The translations under genes were made by a program, and so were the position numbers. This document shows, in pieces, positions 6,014-7,500 of a stretch of DNA of 7,500 bases. The notes under the pieces were generated by a model that searched no databases, was not told where the DNA came from, and was given only the letters and a program-made list of their open reading frames with translations. Every line of letters begins with the position of its first letter. Position 1 is the stretch's first letter. Source of the DNA: an uncultured Bacilli bacterium (GTDB taxonomy: Bacteria > Bacillota_I > Bacilli_A > RF39 > UBA660); assembly GCA_947627405.1 (NCBI GenBank), contig CANQVY010000060.1, positions 1 to 7,500 of the forward strand, given 5' to 3'.

Positions 6014-6214
6014 AATAGCATGATGCTTATTTTTTATATTAATAAAATCGCAATTATATGTGATGATACAATTACAATTCTTTACTATCTTATAACGATC
6101 AAATGGTATATTACCCCCCCCATTTTCAAAACCATCTATGAATGCTCCATTAAAACATTCATAATGATTTTTATGCTGTTCTGTCCATAAATCTATTGTT
6201 TTAATTAACTACAT
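6014..6214 (-). pseudogene. 5' extension of the unknown gene, with TAG at codon 2
   Basis: The same frame as the gene at 5567-6013 runs open from TTA 6208 onward. The only well-placed start, ATG 6214, is followed directly by TAG (6211-6209). A second ATG at 6218 is in another frame and stops after five codons (ATG TAT GTA GTT AAT TAA); removing one base after it would also join the long frame. Without correction, no ATG, GTG or TTG start exists in frame between 6208 and 6014. Either a point change in codon 2 or a one-base insertion would explain the interruption. Confidence 0.5.
6114..6121 (-). repeat. G8 homopolymer inside the unknown gene
   Basis: Eight consecutive G (C on the plus strand) code for the Gly-Gly-Gly stretch at codons 32-34 of the long frame. 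No other comparable G/C run occurs in this AT-rich window. Such runs slip easily, so gain or loss of one base would shift the frame. At eight, the upstream and downstream parts are in the same frame. Confidence 0.8.
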
Positions 6215-6260
6215 ACATTTCCTTCTTTCTAAAAAATTTTATATATCTTTTTCCCTTTTT

Positions 6261-6290
6261 ATTTTATCATGAAATTTATAAATTTCTCAA
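6261..6290 (-). promoter_or_regulatory. Promoter of the unknown gene, with a palindrome in its spacer
   Basis: The -35 box TTGAGA (6290-6285) and the -10 box TAAAAT (6266-6261) are 18 bases apart, and TG at 6269-6268 makes an extended -10. A perfect 14-bp palindrome, AAATTTATAAATTT (6272-6285), sits between the boxes and could be an operator, though an AT-rich palindrome can occur by chance. Transcription would begin near 6254, about 30 bases before the SD. Confidence 0.65.
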
Positions 6291-6314
6291 TAGTTTTTTA
6301 TCGCTTTACTGCAT

Positions 6315-6343
6315 AAAAAAAATGAATTATTTTAAATTCATTT
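6315..6343 (-). terminator. Intrinsic terminator of the SDR gene
   Basis: AAATGAATT (6343-6335) pairs perfectly with AATTCATTT (6328-6320) around a 6-base loop. The transcript then continues as a run of U to 6315. The 5' arm overlaps the last base of the TGA stop of the SDR gene. Confidence 0.88.
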
Positions 6344-7263
6344 CATCCCATGATTTGTCCTCCGTTATTATGAAGAACTTGCCCTGTTACATAACTTGAA
6401 TCATTAGAAGCTAAAAATACAAAGGTTGGTGCCAGTTCATAAGGCATTGCCCCTCTTGCCATAGCAGCATCTGCTCCTAAAGAAGGAATTTTTTCTTTAA
6501 CCCAACAAGCTGGTTGTAAAGGTGTCCAGAAAAACCCTGGTGCAATGGCATTTACACGTATATTTTTCAATGCCAAGTTTCTAGCTAAAGCTCTTGTAAA
6601 TCCTACAATAGCCCCTTTTGTAGTAACATAATCAATTAATTGGGGATCTCCATAAAATGTCGTTACAGAAGTTAAATTAATAATGGATGCACCTGATTTT
6701 AAATAAGGTAAAACGGCTTTGGTTAAATAAAACATTCCATATATATTGACTTTCATTGTCCAATCAAATTGTTCATCACTTATATTTTCTAAACAATCTT
6801 GTTGATATTGAACACCAGCATTATTTACTAAAATATCAATTTTTCCAAATCTTTTTAAAGTTTCTTTTACTATACATTTACAAAAATTTTTATCCGCAAT
6901 ATTCCCAGATAATAACAAACATTCTCCACCTAATTTTTCAATATATTCTTTTGTGTCTTTAGCGTCTTTATGTTCATTGTAATAAGGGATAACTACTTTT
7001 GCTCCTTCTTTTACAAAAACAATTGCACAAGAACGACCTAATCCACTATCTCCTCCTGTAATAATCGCCACTTTGTTATTTAACTTTCCACTTCCTTTGT
7101 AATTCGGATTATCAAATATTGGTTTTGGGTACATCAAATATTCCATTCCTGGTTGTACATTCTGTGATTGTTCTGGTGCCAAAATTTTATATTTGGTACT
7201 TTTTATACCCATATTGCCATAATAATTATAGAATTGATTTCCAAACTGATAATCATATTTCAT
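6343..7263 (-). CDS. SDR-family NAD(P)-dependent oxidoreductase (general-stress type)
   Basis: Short-chain dehydrogenase/reductase with a Rossmann fold. The cofactor motif TGGDSGLG is at 69-76, NNAG at 147-150, catalytic Asn173, Ser199 (LTSVT), and Tyr212/Lys216 (YVTTK), so the catalytic tetrad is intact. The roughly 60-residue N-terminal extension (QPGMEYLMYPKPIF, then NYKGSGKL) and the C-terminal SYVTGQVLHNNGG are typical of the Bacillus general-stress SDR group (the GSP39/YhxC/YhdF type). The natural substrate of that group is uncertain, so no gene symbol is given. The start is ATG 7263 (306 aa), because the in-frame ATG at 7278 lies at the start of the SD GAGGTG, which is correctly spaced (seven bases) for ATG 7263. 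The gene is monocistronic: terminator-type hairpins stand upstream and a strong terminator overlaps its stop. Confidence 0.92.
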   Translation of the reverse strand: MKYDYQFGNQFYNYYGNMGIKSTKYKILAPEQSQNVQPGMEYLMYPKPIFDNPNYKGSGKLNNKVAIITGGDSGLGRSCAIVFVKEGAKVVIPYYNEHKDAKDTKEYIEKLGGECLLLSGNIADKNFCKCIVKETLKRFGKIDILVNNAGVQYQQDCLENISDEQFDWTMKVNIYGMFYLTKAVLPYLKSGASIINLTSVTTFYGDPQLIDYVTTKGAIVGFTRALARNLALKNIRVNAIAPGFFWTPLQPACWVKEKIPSLGADAAMARGAMPYELAPTFVFLASNDSSYVTGQVLHNNGGQIMG

Positions 7264-7281
7264 ATATTTACACCTCATAAT

Positions 7282-7310
7282 AATATATGAAATTGCCTAA
7301 AAGAAGTTAA
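7282..7310 (-). promoter_or_regulatory. Possible promoter of the SDR gene
   Basis: TTAACT (7310-7305, four of six matches to TTGACA) and TATATT (7287-7282) are 17 bases apart. The -10 lies six bases from the SD, as for other genes in the window. An alternative TATAAT at 7374-7369 lacks a convincing -35 box. Confidence 0.5.
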
Positions 7311-7353
7311 AAAACGAAAAGAATCATTCCATACTAAATATAGTTTGATTCTT
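7307..7353 (-). terminator. Hairpin with U-rich tail upstream of the SDR gene
   Basis: AAGAATCA (7353-7346) pairs with TGATTCTT (7326-7319), and an inner 4-bp stem (ACTA/TAGT) is possible in the 19-base loop. The RNA then reads UU-CG-UUUUUU to about 7309. It may be a second terminator behind the tRNA terminator, or an attenuator if the TATAAT at 7374-7369 is a promoter. Confidence 0.45.
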
Positions 7354-7387
7354 CATCGTCCTATCACAATTATAGAAATTCTTTTAT

Positions 7388-7424
7388 AAAAAAAAGTCCA
7401 TAATATCAAGTATTACGAACTTTT
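7388..7424 (-). terminator. Intrinsic terminator downstream of the tRNA
   Basis: A 14-bp stem (7424-7411 with 7405-7392, two G-U pairs) around the loop CTTGA is followed by further U residues to 7388, giving a run of eight U from 7395. It lies 39 bases after the tRNA CCA end and closes the tRNA transcript. Confidence 0.88.
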
Positions 7425-7463
7425 ATTTATCTTTCACAACAATAGTGTGCGTAAAATTCAATA

Positions 7464-7500
7464 TGGGGCGGTATAAGAGGATCGAACTCTTGCATACTAG
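7464..7500 (-). tRNA. tRNA 3' half, probably tRNA-His (anticodon outside the window)
   Basis: Read on the minus strand: the end of the anticodon stem (CTAG), a variable loop (TATGC), a perfect T-arm AAGAG-TTCGATC-CTCTT, acceptor strand ATACCGC, discriminator C and an encoded CCA at 7466-7464. A C at the discriminator position is characteristic of bacterial tRNA-His, where it pairs with the extra G at -1. The 5' half and anticodon lie beyond base 7500, so identity is inferred. That it is a tRNA is secure. Confidence 0.82.

Noticed and set aside
6756..6962. Plus-strand ORF of 68 codons
   Set aside because: It lies antisense within the well-supported SDR gene.
1..7500. Alternative genetic code (TGA as Trp)
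   Set aside because: TGA ends the SDR gene exactly at the conserved C-terminus and at a terminator, and it ends the leader ORF. Trp positions are TGG.
1..7500. CRISPR array, insertion sequence, attachment site or replication origin
   Set aside because: No regularly spaced repeats, transposase or integrase coding, terminal repeats or DnaA-box cluster were seen.

Overview
The window is AT-rich DNA from a low-GC Gram-positive-type bacterium (Bacillota, probably a Bacilli/Mollicutes-related lineage with a compact genome). Support comes from Shine-Dalgarno sites of the GGAGG/AGGTG type, sigma-A-like TTGACA/TATAAT promoters, U-tailed hairpin terminators, and closest recall of the HisRS and the SDR oxidoreductase to Bacillota proteins. 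TGA acts as a normal stop, for example at the SDR gene, so this is not the Mycoplasma code. Every supported gene lies on the minus strand, so the window reads biologically from right to left.

In transcription order: a tRNA 3' half with discriminator base C (probably tRNA-His) enters at the right edge and ends in a strong terminator. Next come a stress-type SDR oxidoreductase with its own terminator; an unrecognised gene at 5567-6214 that carries a G8 tract and a stop codon at codon 2; a Nudix hydrolase of the Ap4A-hydrolase type; a four-helix membrane protein; a 597-residue HExxH metallopeptidase-like protein; an NrtR-type (Nudix plus winged helix) regulator; an unrecognised 196-residue protein; and finally the histidyl-tRNA synthetase gene hisS, cut by the left edge.

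The most interesting part is the hisS leader (about 929-1115). A consensus promoter drives a 16-codon ORF with a perfect SD and the peptide MNRLWKQHIHHLIMGA, with three His codons in a four-codon stretch. An attenuator-like set of alternative hairpins follows, ending in a U-tailed terminator just before hisS. This looks like ribosome-mediated histidine attenuation of a tRNA synthetase, where most Bacillota would use a T-box. No T-box sequence is visible here.

A second connection is a 22-bp operator-like sequence that overlaps the promoter of the NrtR-type gene and recurs (19 of 22 identical) just upstream of the unknown 196-residue gene. This suggests autoregulation and a shared regulon. Throughout the window the -10 boxes sit 6-9 nt upstream of the SD and several hairpins overlap stop codons, consistent with a streamlined genome.
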